In this document: piece by piece, positions 34,401-54,015 of the stretch
Position numbering within the stretch: position 1 is the stretch's first letter
How the letters are laid out: the number at the start of each line of letters is the position of its first letter
NCBI RefSeq assembly: GCF_910592395.1
Contig: NC_088319.1
Location: 62,001 to 126,000, forward strand
Length of the DNA: 64,000 bases
Reading direction: 5' to 3'
Source: Lineus longissimus
Lineage: Eukaryota; Nemertea; Pilidiophora; Heteronemertea; Lineidae
The notes under the pieces: generated by a model
Told to the model about the DNA's origin: nothing
What the model saw: the letters and a program-made list of their open reading frames with translations, nothing else
The model's database searches: none
Translations under genes and position numbers: made by a program

Positions 34401-37400
34401 AATATTTGTTTCCGACCTGAATTTAGCTCATTTAAATGTGAATGAAAGTCTGGGAAGATGAAACAAAGCTGAGGAAGTTGACGCCACACTCTGTCAAACA
34501 TGAACGCCACACTCTGTCAAACATGAACGCCACACTCTGTCAAACATGAACGCCACACTCTGTCAAACATGAACGCCACACTCTGTCAAACATGAACGCC
34601 ACACTCTGTCAAACATTTCAATGATGTTTTCATCTTTTGTAGGTGGCAAATGAGGTGGTGGAGGAACTGAAGCTAAAACCAGAGGATGTTTATCTTGGTC
34701 AGGGTAAGTGTGTGATCTATTGTGGGAGACTGTGAATTGGTCAAACTAGGATTAAAAGTTTGTAAGTTTTAGGCCAAATCTGTTGTTTGGTTCTTTTGGG
34801 AAAATATCTTAATTTGGCACGTTACGTTGTTTGCAGGAACACTGCGACCAGATCTCATTGAGTCAGCCTCAGAGTTGGCCAGTAATAAAGCAGATGCCAT
34901 TAAGACGCATCATAATGACACGGAACTTGTGCGCCAGTTACGGATCCAGGGCCGCGTCGTCGAACCTCTCAAAGACTTCCACAAGGACGAGGTACGGCAG
35001 ATCGGGCGCGATCTAGGTCTTCCATCTGAGTTAGTCGAAAGGCATCCGTTCCCAGGTAAGATACTGCCCAATCAATGTTTCCCTTAAGACACTGTCAGTA
35101 AGTTCGACTGAGTGTCACTTTCTGGGGTCACCGAGCTACTTGGATGCCAGCATATTGGATTTCAAGTCCAAAGGACTAAGAAGACTAGAATCCTATTTCC
35201 TCCAAACCTGTGCTAGCCATACACAGATAAATAGTCGCATCTAAGACGTCCTTGCATTTGACCTGAAGCATTTCGGTGACTCTGACCAGAAATGAGACTT
35301 AGCCTGTGTTCTATGTCCAAATGAACCTGGTCAACATGGCAAAACGATTGATTTTGAGTGGCTGAAATGGTAAGGTTAATGTGGGGTGGGGACAAGCAGC
35401 TTTCCTGACAGCTGTATGACTGAGTTGGTCAAGCAGCTTTCCTGACAGCTGTATGACTGAGTTGGTCAAGCAGCTTTCCTGACAGCTGTATGACTGAGTT
35501 GGTCAAGCAGCTTTCCTGACAGCTGTATGACTGAGTTGGTCAAGCAGCTTTCCTGACAGCTGTATGACTAAGTTGGTTGAGCAGCTTTCATGACAGCCGT
35601 ATGCCTGAGTTGGTCAAGCAGCTTTCCTGACAGCTGTATGACTGAGTTGGTCAAGCAGCTTTCCTGACAGCTGTATGACTGAGTTGGTCAAGCAGCTTTC
35701 CTGACAGCTGTATGACTGAGTTGGTCAAGCAGCTTTCCTGACAGCTGTATGACTCAGTTGGTCAAGCAGCTTTCCTGACAGCTGTATGACTGAGTTGGTC
35801 AAGCAGCTTTCCTGACAGCTGTATGACTGAGTTGGTCAAGCAGCTTTCCTGACAGCTGTATGACTCAGTTGGTCAAGCAGCTTTCCTGACAGCTGTATGA
35901 CTCAGTTGGTCAAGCAGCTTTCCTGACAGCTGTATGACTGAGTTGGTCTCGATCAATCCACTCTAAAATAGTGATGATTTTTTTTGTCATTTTCTTTGTA
36001 GGTCCTGGTTTAGCCATTCGAGTCCTTTGTGCCGAAGATGCATATATGGAGAAAGATTTTACCGAGACGAGTATAGTTTTGAAAATCATAGTTGAATTTA
36101 ATAGAGCAGTAAATAAGGTGAGTTACCTGGTGGTTATAGATCAGGCTTAATTAGCTTCAGACCAGCTGAACAAAGTAATTGATTTTTCTCTACTTCTTCA
36201 TTCTTTTTGAATAAGTGATAGCATTTTGACAAGGTCATTTCTATTTTCAAGCCCATCTTCATATTTTTAATCTCCAGCCAAACACGTTTCTCACACGAGT
36301 ACAGCGAGCCACGTCGGAGACAGAACAGGCCATTCTCGAGCGAATCAGTGAAAATGAAGATTTCGGTGCTGTCTTATTACCCATCAAAACAGTCGGAGTT
36401 CAGGTGAGTGGGATATTTGTACTTTCCAATCAACAGCTGAACTTTCTTCAGTGCTGCCTATTCACACTGTACACTTTCAGGGCAGAAGATAACCCCCGAA
36501 CTGTGTCTTTTGAAGCATGAAACTTGGCCGAGAACCCTCCATTTTGACAGTATGTGTTACAGGATTCCTGAGATTTTGTGAAAAACTTCAGCTCCCTATC
36601 AAGAAAATCAAACTCAAGCTTTGCTAACTGAAGTTGAATCTACTGCTCGATCCAACCTCTAAACTTAACCTCGTTCCCTGTCTTCTCCCTAGGGTGATTG
36701 CCGGTCGTACAGTTACGTTGCTGCCTTATCAAGCTCACGAAATCCGAATCGAAAGACGTGGGAGAATCTCATGAGCCTCGCCAAAATCATCCCTCGAATC
36801 TGCCACAATGTCAACAGGTGAGTGTCTGCAATGACTGACTGTCGAACCTCTCTGTTATGGACACACTCAGGACTGACTGTAATACAGAGGTGTCCTGATT
36901 ACAGAGGTCAAGTTTAATGGTTCAGCCAATTTGGGACCAAAAGCCAAGTCTTTAGTGGAGAAGTTTTTCTGCTCACTATGTGAGGTTGCAGTGTACCTGC
37001 AGAGCTTGAAGCTTAATCTGGCACCACCTGGTGGTGCTAAAGATGACTAATGACGGTGCTTGAGTTGTGGTGATTGTGCGAAAACAAGGACCACTGCCAG
37101 CATCTCGGGTGAAAATATGAATTACATCCACAGTCTGCATGAATATATAAACTCTGATCTGATCCTGATCATAATCCAAGTTGTCTATTCTTTCTTTCAG
37201 AGTTGTATACATATATGGTGGTCTTGTAACGGAACCTGTCCAAGACATCACGCCCACTCTCTTATCAAAAGGGGTGCTGAGCACGCTCAGACAAGCTGAC
37301 TTCTTGGTGAATAAGGTCCTCCATGACTCGGGTAAGTAACACTCCGTCCCTGGTCTTGTAACCAAGGACCTGTCTAAGGACAGTTGGCACTCCAGAGCCC

Positions 37401-38860
37401 AAAATAATACGGACACAACAGAAACAAATGGACAGTAAATGGAAATATCCCAAATTTAATCTGGAAAGGTCTTTCCTCATATCTGTTTGTCTATTTCAGG
37501 TTATATGGGGAAAATTAGCCAAATGCCTGTGATTTGTGTTCCAATCCACTTTAGCCGCGACACAACATCACTGAAGCCGCCATCTTGTCAGAGATCTATC
37601 GTCATTCGGACGTTCATCACAGCTGACTTCATGACGGGGATCCCTGCTATGCCTGGCCAACAGATTCCAATGGAGGTAAGAAGAAGATATTCTCCACTAT
37701 ATGGCATTCTACCAGTTGGTTTGTGACAATGATGTCATTCTCTGCATTGTGACAAGCTTGTAGCTGCATTGTGTCATGGGACAGGTATTTCAGACTATCC
37801 TTGCATACCTATAAGCATGCACCAGACCTAGGTCCAGTGTAGTGATGTGTACCACGAGGCTTAGGGGACGACCCACCTGCCAAGTGTAGTCAAGTGTACA
37901 ACATGGCTTAGGGGACGACCCACCTGCCAAGTGTAGTCAAGTGTACAACATGGCTTAGGGGACGACCCACCTGCCAAGTGTAGTCAAGTGTACCACGAGG
38001 CTTAGGGGACGACCCACCTGCCAAGTGTAGTCAAGTGTACAACATGGCAAGTGTAGTCAAGTGTACAACATGGCAAGTGTAGTCAAGTGTACAACATGGC
38101 AAGTGTAGTCAAGTGTACAACATGGCAAGTGTAGTCAAGTGTACAACATGGCAAGTGTAGTCAAGTGTACAACATGGCAAGTGTAGTCAAGTGTACAACA
38201 TGGCAAGTGTAGTCAAGTGTACAACATGGCAAGTGTAGTCAAGTGTACAACATGGCAAGTGTAGTCAAGTGTACAACATGGCTTAGGGGACGACCCACCT
38301 GCCAAGTGTAGTCAAGTGTACAACATGGCTTAGGGGACGACCCACCTGCCAAGTGTAGTCAAGTGTACAACATGGCTTAGGGGACGACCCACCTGCCAAG
38401 TGTAGTCAAGTGTACCACGAGGCTTAGGGGACGACCCACCTGCCAAGTGTAGTCAAGTGTACCACATGGCTTAGGGGACGACCCACCTGCCAAGTGTAGT
38501 CAAGTGTACCACGAGGCTTAGGGGACGACCCACCTGCCAAGTGTAGTCAAGTGTACCACGAGGCTTAGGGGACGACCCACCTGCCAAGTGTAGTCAAGTG
38601 TACAACATGGCTTAGGGGACGACCCACCTGCCAAGTGTAGTCAAGTGTACAACATGGCAAGTGTAGTCAAGTGATTAGAACTGGGCAACAGGAGTCAAAG
38701 ATAGAAGACAGATATTCTGCTGGCCAAAAGATACATTTGTCTTTGTGATTTGTTTCAGGTCGTTGACCAGATGGTATCTCAGATCATGACGGTGCCAGGG
38801 ATATCCCGGGTGATGTATGATCTTACTGCCAAGCCGCCTGGCACCACCGAATGGGAATAG
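31422..38860 (+). CDS. GMPS: GMP synthase (glutamine-hydrolysing)
   Basis: Converts XMP to GMP with ATP and glutamine in the cytosol (last step of GMP synthesis). Fifteen exons: 31422-31496, 31762-31853, 32224-32436, 32736-32839, 33131-33324, 33523-33688, 34129-34277, 34643-34703, 34837-35055, 36002-36117, 36278-36403, 36693-36817, 37201-37331, 37500-37675, 38759-38860. All phases match; 682 aa against about 693 in human. The class I amidotransferase domain has GICYGMQ (nucleophile Cys90) and [11 protein letters not shown] (catalytic His). The ATP-pyrophosphatase domain has the P-loop SGGVDSTVC (about 230-238), [11 protein letters not shown] and [10 protein letters not shown]. The C-terminal dimerisation part has [10 protein letters not shown] and ends [10 protein letters not shown]-type, here [10 protein letters not shown]. 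An in-frame upstream ATG at 31389 could extend the N-terminus by 11 residues; I chose 31422 because its product aligns with the family. Introns 7, 9 and 14 contain minisatellites. No defects seen. Confidence 0.97.
34480..34615. repeat. 23-bp tandem repeat, 6 copies, GMPS intron 7
   Basis: The unit is acgccacactctgtcaaaca plus tga; copies are almost identical. It ends about 30 bases before the exon 8 acceptor, so it crowds the likely branch-point region. Confidence 0.93.
35393..35947. repeat. 37-bp minisatellite, about 15 copies, GMPS intron 9
   Basis: The unit is caagcagctttcctgacagc plus tgtatgactgagttggt. One copy near 35575 is more divergent. The array ends about 55 bases before the exon 10 acceptor at 36001. 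Confidence 0.95.
36843..36960. mobile_element. Fragment of MITE family 1, GMPS intron 12
   Basis: Shares gaacctctct, tacagaggtgtcctgat and aatttgggaccaaa with the complete copies at 19009 and 43405 (parts on the opposite strand). The ends are degraded. Confidence 0.45.
37850..38672. repeat. Composite 26/47-bp minisatellite, GMPS intron 14
   Basis: The 47-bp unit is cttaggggacgacccacctg followed by a 26-bp piece, caagtgtagtcaagtgtaca plus acatgg. In the middle (about 38030-38290) the 26-bp piece alone is repeated about ten times, flanked by blocks of the 47-bp unit. This is a nested, higher-order array. A cacgagg/caacatgg alternation marks two sub-lineages. Confidence 0.93.
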
Positions 38861-38902
38861 GACCACACACAGTTTATCCTTTTTGTGTTTCGTTCAAAGC
38901 AG

Positions 38903-39000
38903 TAGAACCTTTCTTATGGACCCCACTGTAAAGTGGTCACCCTCTTTATTGGGGACATTAAATTTGGACCCAAATTGGTTGTATCTAGTCAATTTCAACG
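38903..39000. mobile_element. MITE family 1 fragment in GMPS 3' UTR
   Basis: cagtagaacctttcttatgg, ctttattggggaca and ggacccaaattgg match the 5' half of the family 1 MITE. It starts about 40 bases after the GMPS stop, so it would be transcribed in the 3' UTR. Confidence 0.5.
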
Positions 39001-39036
39001 TTGAAATCTGGACATCCATTTTCTGGTCACATGGGA

Positions 39037-39042
39037 AATAAA
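39037..39042 (+). terminator. Poly(A) signal after GMPS
   Basis: AATAAA (gggaaataaaacctg) 177 bases after the stop. A second good candidate, ccaataaagtttgg near 40834, would give a long 3' UTR that includes the MITE at 39304 and the 33-bp array. Confidence 0.45.
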
Positions 39043-39303
39043 ACCTGTGAAGCATGGGTACCAGTGGTGACATCTATCATCAAGAGGTAGCTTCACTACC
39101 CTCCTCTCCTCATGTGCTGTAGAAAGGATAACACAGGTGTCCATCAGTACATCTCACCTCATGACATGGCTTTCTCCCCTCTTGCCCCTATCTTCATCTC
39201 CTAATGCTTCCTCGCAACATAATAGATGTCGCCAAGGGTGTGTCTGAGGGGGATATCTTTACTTGTTGGCATCCTAGGAGGTCCTTAAGAGAGGTTCTGC
39301 TCT

Positions 39304-39484
39304 TCTGTAAACCCCTTTATTTCCGTGAGCCTGTGACACAATCACAGACTTTAGGGGAAAGAAAATGTTTCACTTAATGGTTTTATCATTGGAAAATGCA
39401 CCCAGATGCTAAAATAAATGGTTACAGAATCTGAAAATAATGTTTTTGCAAACATTTGGGGCGACGAAAATAAGGGGTTTACAG
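39304..39484. mobile_element. MITE with TIRs (family 2)
   Basis: The left end ctgtaaacccctttatttcc and right end gaaaataaggggtttacag are inverted repeats. The core gaaaataatgtttttgcaaa plus catttgggg recurs at 53342-53370. About 180 bp, non-coding. Confidence 0.6.
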
Positions 39485-40349
39485 TGGTTTTTTAGCCTGT
39501 TTACAACCGCCCCAGTGCTTTCATTGTCTTGTTTGTTTCATATTCTGGAGTAAGGCCGGTTAGACAAAGAGACCTGCCCAAAGTCTCACACCTTGTGTGG
39601 GGTTTGAAGCATGACCCTCTTGACTTCCAGCCAAGAGCCTGAGACACGAGTCAGCAGCCCCTCCAAACGCCTATGACATACAATGTAGCTTTAAGTGGTT
39701 TCGGCATTTAAGAAAATAAGGTGGAAGTGCATGAGTTTCGTGACTGGAGCTCCACGTAGTTCCAGTGGAGTTAGGGTTAGGTGCAATGACTGCCAGGCAA
39801 ACCGCCCAAAGATAACATGTGAAATATTGCATACCACAGTAGCTAGCTCAGCAGAAATCTCCGCAGCTGATACAAAATTACAAAAAACGCAGCTTTTAAT
39901 GAAGTTTGGCTTCATTCCAGTGAACTGTACTCATCAAATTCATCAGCTGTTCACCATCTTGGTTGTGATGGTTTTCAACAGAGACCTGGTAGATATTAGA
40001 CGCAGATGTATTCCGAGATGTAAACACCATAGTTCACACTGTGGTGTTTTCTACCTGGCCACCAAGAGAGCAGACGGTCGGTGTGATTGGTGAATCAGCG
40101 TGAACATCATTGGAGCATACCGGTGCTTGTGGAGACGATCGTTAGAGTGGCATGTTTCTTTGCTTTGATGAGTTGTATTAGGTTTGAGGATTCGATTGTA
40201 GATAGAAATGTTTTCCTGCAACATGAGGAAAAAAAGATTATTGTGTCTGTCGTGATTTGGTTTTTTCAAACAATGAATTGGGAATGTTTACCTACAGAGT
40301 TTCTGTTGCAGCAGGACATCTGAAAGGAGAGCATTTGTCTTTCCCAAAG

Positions 40350-40612
40350 CAGCCCTCTAATACCATTACATATAGATTAGAGCAGCCCTCTAATACCATT
40401 ACATATAGATTAGAGCAGCTCTCTAATACCATTACATATAGATTAGAGCAGCCCTCTAATACTATTACATATAGATTAGAGCAGCCCTCTAATACCATTA
40501 CATATAGATTAGAGCAGCTCTCTAATACCATTACATATAGATTAGAGCAGCCCTCTAATACTATTACATATAGATTAGAGCAGCTCTCTAATACCATTAC
40601 ATATAGATTAGT
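40350..40612. repeat. 33-bp minisatellite, 8 copies
   Basis: The unit is gcagccctctaataccatta plus catatagattaga. Being 11 codons, it keeps frames open on both strands (40257-40655 plus, 40292-40648 minus). Neither has splice or domain support. Confidence 0.93.
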
Positions 40613-41511
40613 TATATTGGCATTTTGCCTCCTTTTGAACACAGTCACAAAATAATCAGCTCACAAAACTCTGCAGAAACAGTGTGCTGCGGACCGCTCA
40701 AGTGATGTCAAAGTCAAGGGGTCACGATGATAATATACATTATTGATTATGTTTTGTGTGAATTTGTATATTTGCTCAGTTTGCCATCATTCCCAGTTGG
40801 TTTAATACGATGTGTAAGGATAAGAGTGACCCAATAAAGTTTGGATTAAATCAGATCGTGTTCTTTGCATTCTTCTTCTTGAGAGGATGCTCAGTCTTGG
40901 ACAACTCCACGTGGCATATGTTATCCCCTTCCTTGTGACTTGGCCAGGCAATCACCTTACCTGTTGCTCTACCTCATTGTGTCCAACGAAAAAACCTCTT
41001 TTTTGGCAAAGAAAAACTTTTAAGGTGCAATATGGAAATACCATTGTTACAGAACGTCCTATTCAAAAACTGGTTCCCCTCCCCACGCACCCTTGCTACA
41101 AATAACACTTGCGATGGATATTTTGAAAGCATTTTGCCTGATTCTTTAATACTGACCCCCAACTCCCTGGTGTCAAGTATTGACAGGTAGCTTCTGGTGC
41201 GTAGTGCAATAATACATGACATATGAGAACTTCTCACTGTGGTGCAATGGTAAGTTGTTTGCACTCAACCATTTATATCCCAGGTGGGAGTTTAAAAACA
41301 GGTTGCTTTCCATTCGCGATGGGATCATATCATTGACCTTGTCGAGGTGACGAACCTGTCTATGTATTCAGCCAAGATGAAATAATGGAGGGAAGTTCTT
41401 GGAGATTTGGATGTCAGTAAACCTCCCCGAAAGGTCTAATTTGGTTGTCATTTTTTCCAAACCTGTGTTTGAATGGTGGCACCTTGACCTGATTCAGTAC
41501 ATTTCACCATG

Positions 41512-42340
41512 GCATCACTCATCCCTTATACGATTGGTCTGACCAGTCATTGTTGACAGTCGGGGATTGAGGCCAGTGGAACAATCAGTCATCAGTCCAG
41601 GCAGCATCACTCATCCCTTATACGATTGGTCTGACCAGTCATTGTTGACAGTCGGGGATTGAGGCCAGTGGAACAATCAGTCATCAGTCCAGGCAGCATC
41701 ACTCATCCCTTATACGATTGGTCTGACCAGTCATTGTTGACAGTCGGGGATTGAGGCCAGTGGAACAATCAGTCATCAGTCCAGGCAGCATCACTCATCC
41801 CTTATACGATTGGTCTGACCAGTCATTGTTGACAGTCGGGGATTGAGGCCAGTGGAACAATCAGTCATCAGTCCAGGCAGCATCACTCATCCCTTATACG
41901 ATTGGTCTGACCAGTCATTGTTGACAGTCGGGGATTGAGGCCAGTGGAACAATCAGTCATCAGTCCAGGCAGCATCACTCATCCCTTATACGATTGGTCT
42001 GACCAGTCATTGTTGACAGTCGGGGATTGAGGCCAGTGGAACAATCAGTCATCAGTCCAGGCAGCATCACTCATCCCTTATACGATTGGTCTGACCAGTC
42101 ATTGTTGACAGTCGGGGATTGAGGCCAGTGGAACAATCAGTCGTCAGTCCAGGCAGCATCACTCATCCCTTATACGATTGGTCTGACCAGTCATTGTTGA
42201 CAGTCGGGGATTGAGGCCAGTGGAACAATCAGTCATCAGTCCAGGCAGCATCACTCATCCCTTATACGATTGGTCTGACCAGTCATTGTTGACAGTCGGG
42301 GATTGAGGCCAGTGGAACAATCAGTCATCAGTCCAGGCAG
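41512..42340. repeat. 92-bp tandem repeat, 9 copies
   Basis: Nine nearly identical copies of a 92-bp unit starting gcatcactcatcccttatac; only one substitution (tcg for tca near 42141) stands out. Such uniformity implies very recent expansion. It lies between GMPS and AGXT. Confidence 0.96.
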
Positions 42341-43014
42341 CACATTTAGAATTGGTTTCTTTTCCCTGGATTTTCCTTGTTCTGCTTACCTGAAGGTCAC
42401 CACTTGTAACAGATTCCTCCTTCATCTATTCATTTCCTTGGGGTGGGTGAAGTGTGTAGAAATGGAGGATGTGGAGACTATCAAAGGCCCCCTGAGGTGA
42501 TAGATAGTAGCACTTTCTGACTTCATCACACATCATATGACACATTCACGTAATGGCACTTGGTTATACACTTGTCTTATCCTAAGCTTCTTGTGGGCCT
42601 ATGATCATGAGTAATGTTCATCTGCCCCCTCAACCCAGCATGAGTAAAGATTTGATAACAATCAATCATGAAAGGCTAGCTGTAGGCCTGATATAATTCT
42701 GAGCCAGTCAGCATGAGTTCTCCTCCTTGACATGGCAGGGGACTGACACATCCTGATCAGGAGACCAAGACTTCCCTACAATGGCTGCTGGATGTAATCA
42801 AAACCCCAGCAAGCAGGGCAAGCTCATAACGAGGCTCTGATCTACCAGTCAGCTCGGAATAAGATTTGACCTAGGCTGTCGACTGAATGTCATTCATAGC
42901 TTCTATCAAATCACAACAAGGCCAGTGGCACAGGTGTTAGGCCTAGTCAGTTTGCATGATAACCTGTGGTATTGGACTGACCAGACGTGTTGTCGATTCC
43001 AACAAGGTAGCATC

Positions 43015-51863
<8,849 letters not shown>

Positions 51864-52049
51864 ACACATTGATACTAAGTAGAGACATTCTAATGTAACA
51901 ATGGTTTGTACGCAGCGTCTAGATGAAGAATTCCTTAGATGACAGACCTTGACTTGCTGTAGAATCCACCCCTGAATTCATGGTTTGATGTGGATATCGA
52001 GGGCTGTCCACGTAGCATGTACACACAATGTATAGCACCCTCCTCTACC

Positions 52050-52275
52050 CATGCCTGCATGCATCCACTAGAGCCCTCACCCTTCTGTAATGACACAGTG
52101 AACCTATCTGTACTTGATGTTAGCCCATGCCTGCATGCATCCACTAGAGCCCTCACCCTTCTGTAATGACACAGTGAACCTATCTGTACTTGATGTCAGC
52201 CCATGCCTGCATGCATCCACTAGAGCCCTCACCCCTTCTGTAATGACACAGTGAACCTATCTGTACTTGATGTTA
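52050..52275. repeat. About 75-bp tandem repeat, 3 copies, in AGXT 3' UTR
   Basis: The unit contains gcccatgcctgcatgcatcc, actagagccctcacc and cacagtgaacctatctgtac. Probably transcribed in the 3' UTR of the exon 11b isoform. Confidence 0.9.
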
Positions 52276-52328
52276 GTTGATGGGGAGATTGAGATCAAGC
52301 ACTTATCACCAATACTTATACGTAGACA

Positions 52329-52334
52329 AATAAA
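52329..52334 (+). terminator. AGXT poly(A) signal
   Basis: AATAAA (gacaaataaaggaac) 466 bases after the exon 11b stop; the first good signal downstream. Confidence 0.5.
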
Positions 52335-53169
52335 GGAACATAACATTCCTCCACTTTCTACAGAGTTTAATCCGTTGAGTTGCTGTTCTCAACCTCCCGA
52401 TCAACTCCAACCTAAACGGCTCATCTAAGAGTGACGTGTTGGATACTGATATCCTCTCTCCTCCACCATGTGACTTTAGTCACTGCGATGTGAGACTTGA
52501 CCAGTCATTTTAATTCAACCATGCGGTGGCCGCACTCCAACCTCAAATATCATTGTTCCTTCCATTGGAGGTCTGTCTTCTCCCTTTAAGAGGTGGTACT
52601 GCAGTACAGGGTGTTTCAAATCAGGGCAGATAGAGTCACTTTCAGGAACAAAGAAAAACTGGGAGATTAGGAGACTAAATATTGTGCCAGATTTGAGTTG
52701 TATCTTTGACCAATAATCAATGCCTTATGGGTCACAAGGTGGTTGCCATCATTTTGACACGCCCTGTATCACATGAAACTAGAGATCAATGAAAGTTATA
52801 TTGTGTGTTTGAATGAATACAGCAAGAAGAAGGTCCAGCCTCAGGGGGTGACAAGACTTACACGGCACGACAGCATTTTCTGCTGATAATCACTGCACCT
52901 TTGCAGTGGCAAGTAAATTAAATATTGACGCAATTGGCCACAATCTGTCACTGGCGAAACACTGCTAAGTATACAAATCATCACACCTGTTCAACAATTT
53001 TGGTCAAAATGTACTATTTTATAAAAGGGCCATTTTGCAACTGGTCCAGTTGTTGTATTCCATGCATTCAACTAAACACACATTGCTCAAGTCAATGTAC
53101 TGTATCTGTATTGGTTATTGTTTGGAGTCCAAATATAAGATAAAAGCATTTCATTTGATTCCTCTTTCA

Positions 53170-53175
53170 TTTATT
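53170..53175 (-). terminator. Candidate poly(A) signal of the SWIM-finger gene
   Basis: TTTATT on the plus strand is AATAAA on the minus strand, about 840 bases after the stop at 54016. If used, the 3' UTR would include the 32-bp minisatellite. Confidence 0.3.
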
Positions 53176-53341
53176 GCCAAATAACCACATTGTAACTCTT
53201 AACATGAAGTTTCTGTTCAGTAAACCACTTGATTTCTGCACGTCGAATATTTTAGTGAGACGAGTATTTTACGAAAGGGGGTACAATTGCAAACGTTAGG
53301 GTAACTTGGTGTTATTATAGGATATTGCAAAAGCAAAATCC

Positions 53342-53395
53342 GAAAATGATGTTTTTGCCAACATTTGGGGCTGCAATAATCCTGGGGTTTACGCG
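53342..53395. mobile_element. MITE family 2 fragment
   Basis: gaaaatgatgtttttgccaa plus catttgggg, then ataatcctggggtttac, matches the right half and right TIR of 39304-39484. The left end is not recognisable. Confidence 0.5.
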
Positions 53396-53419
53396 ACAGA
53401 TGACCAGCCAGATTTAAGC

Positions 53420-54012
53420 AAGCGGTTGACCATGTGCCAGCATGCCACCTAGGGTGGTTGACCATGTGTCAGCATGCCACCTAGGGTGGTTGACCATGTG
53501 CCAGCATGCCACCTAGGGTGGCTGATCATGTGCCAGCATGCCACCTAGGGTGGTTGACCATGTGCCAGCATGCCACCTAGGGTGGCTGACCATGTGTCAG
53601 CATGCCACCTAGGGTGGCTGACCATGTGTCAGCATGCCACCTAGGGTGGTTGACCATGTGCCAGCATGCCACCTAGGGTGGTTGACCATGTGCCAGCATG
53701 CCACCTAGGGTGGCTGACCATGTGTCAGCATGCCACCTAGGGTGGTTGACCATGTGCCAGCATGCCACCTAGGGTGGTTGACCATGTGCCAGCATGCCAC
53801 CTAGGGTGGCTGACCATGTGCCAGCATGCCACCTAGGGTGGCTGTCCATGTGCCAGCATGCCACCTAGGGTGGCTGTCCATGTGCCAGCATGCCACCTAG
53901 GGTGTGGCTGACCATGTGCCAGCATGCCACCTAGGGTGGCTGTCCATGTGCCAGCATGCCACCTAGGGTGTGGCTGACCATGTGCCAGCATGCCACCTAG
54001 GGTGGCTGTCCA
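53420..54012. repeat. 32-bp minisatellite, about 18 copies
   Basis: The unit is ggttgaccatgtgccagcat plus gccacctagggt, with ggctgtcc and tgtcagc variants. It ends 4 bases before the stop codon (minus strand) of the SWIM-finger gene, so it forms the start of that gene's 3' UTR. Confidence 0.95.
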
Positions 54013-54015
54013 ATC

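Noticed and set aside
40257-40655. 132-codon frame repeating QPSNTITYRLE
   Set aside because: 33-bp repeat artefact; open on both strands.
41225-41300. Possible tRNA-derived repeat (gtggtgcaatggtaagttg...)
   Set aside because: The A-box-like start is suggestive, but the B box is too degraded (ggtgggagtttaaaa) to support a call.
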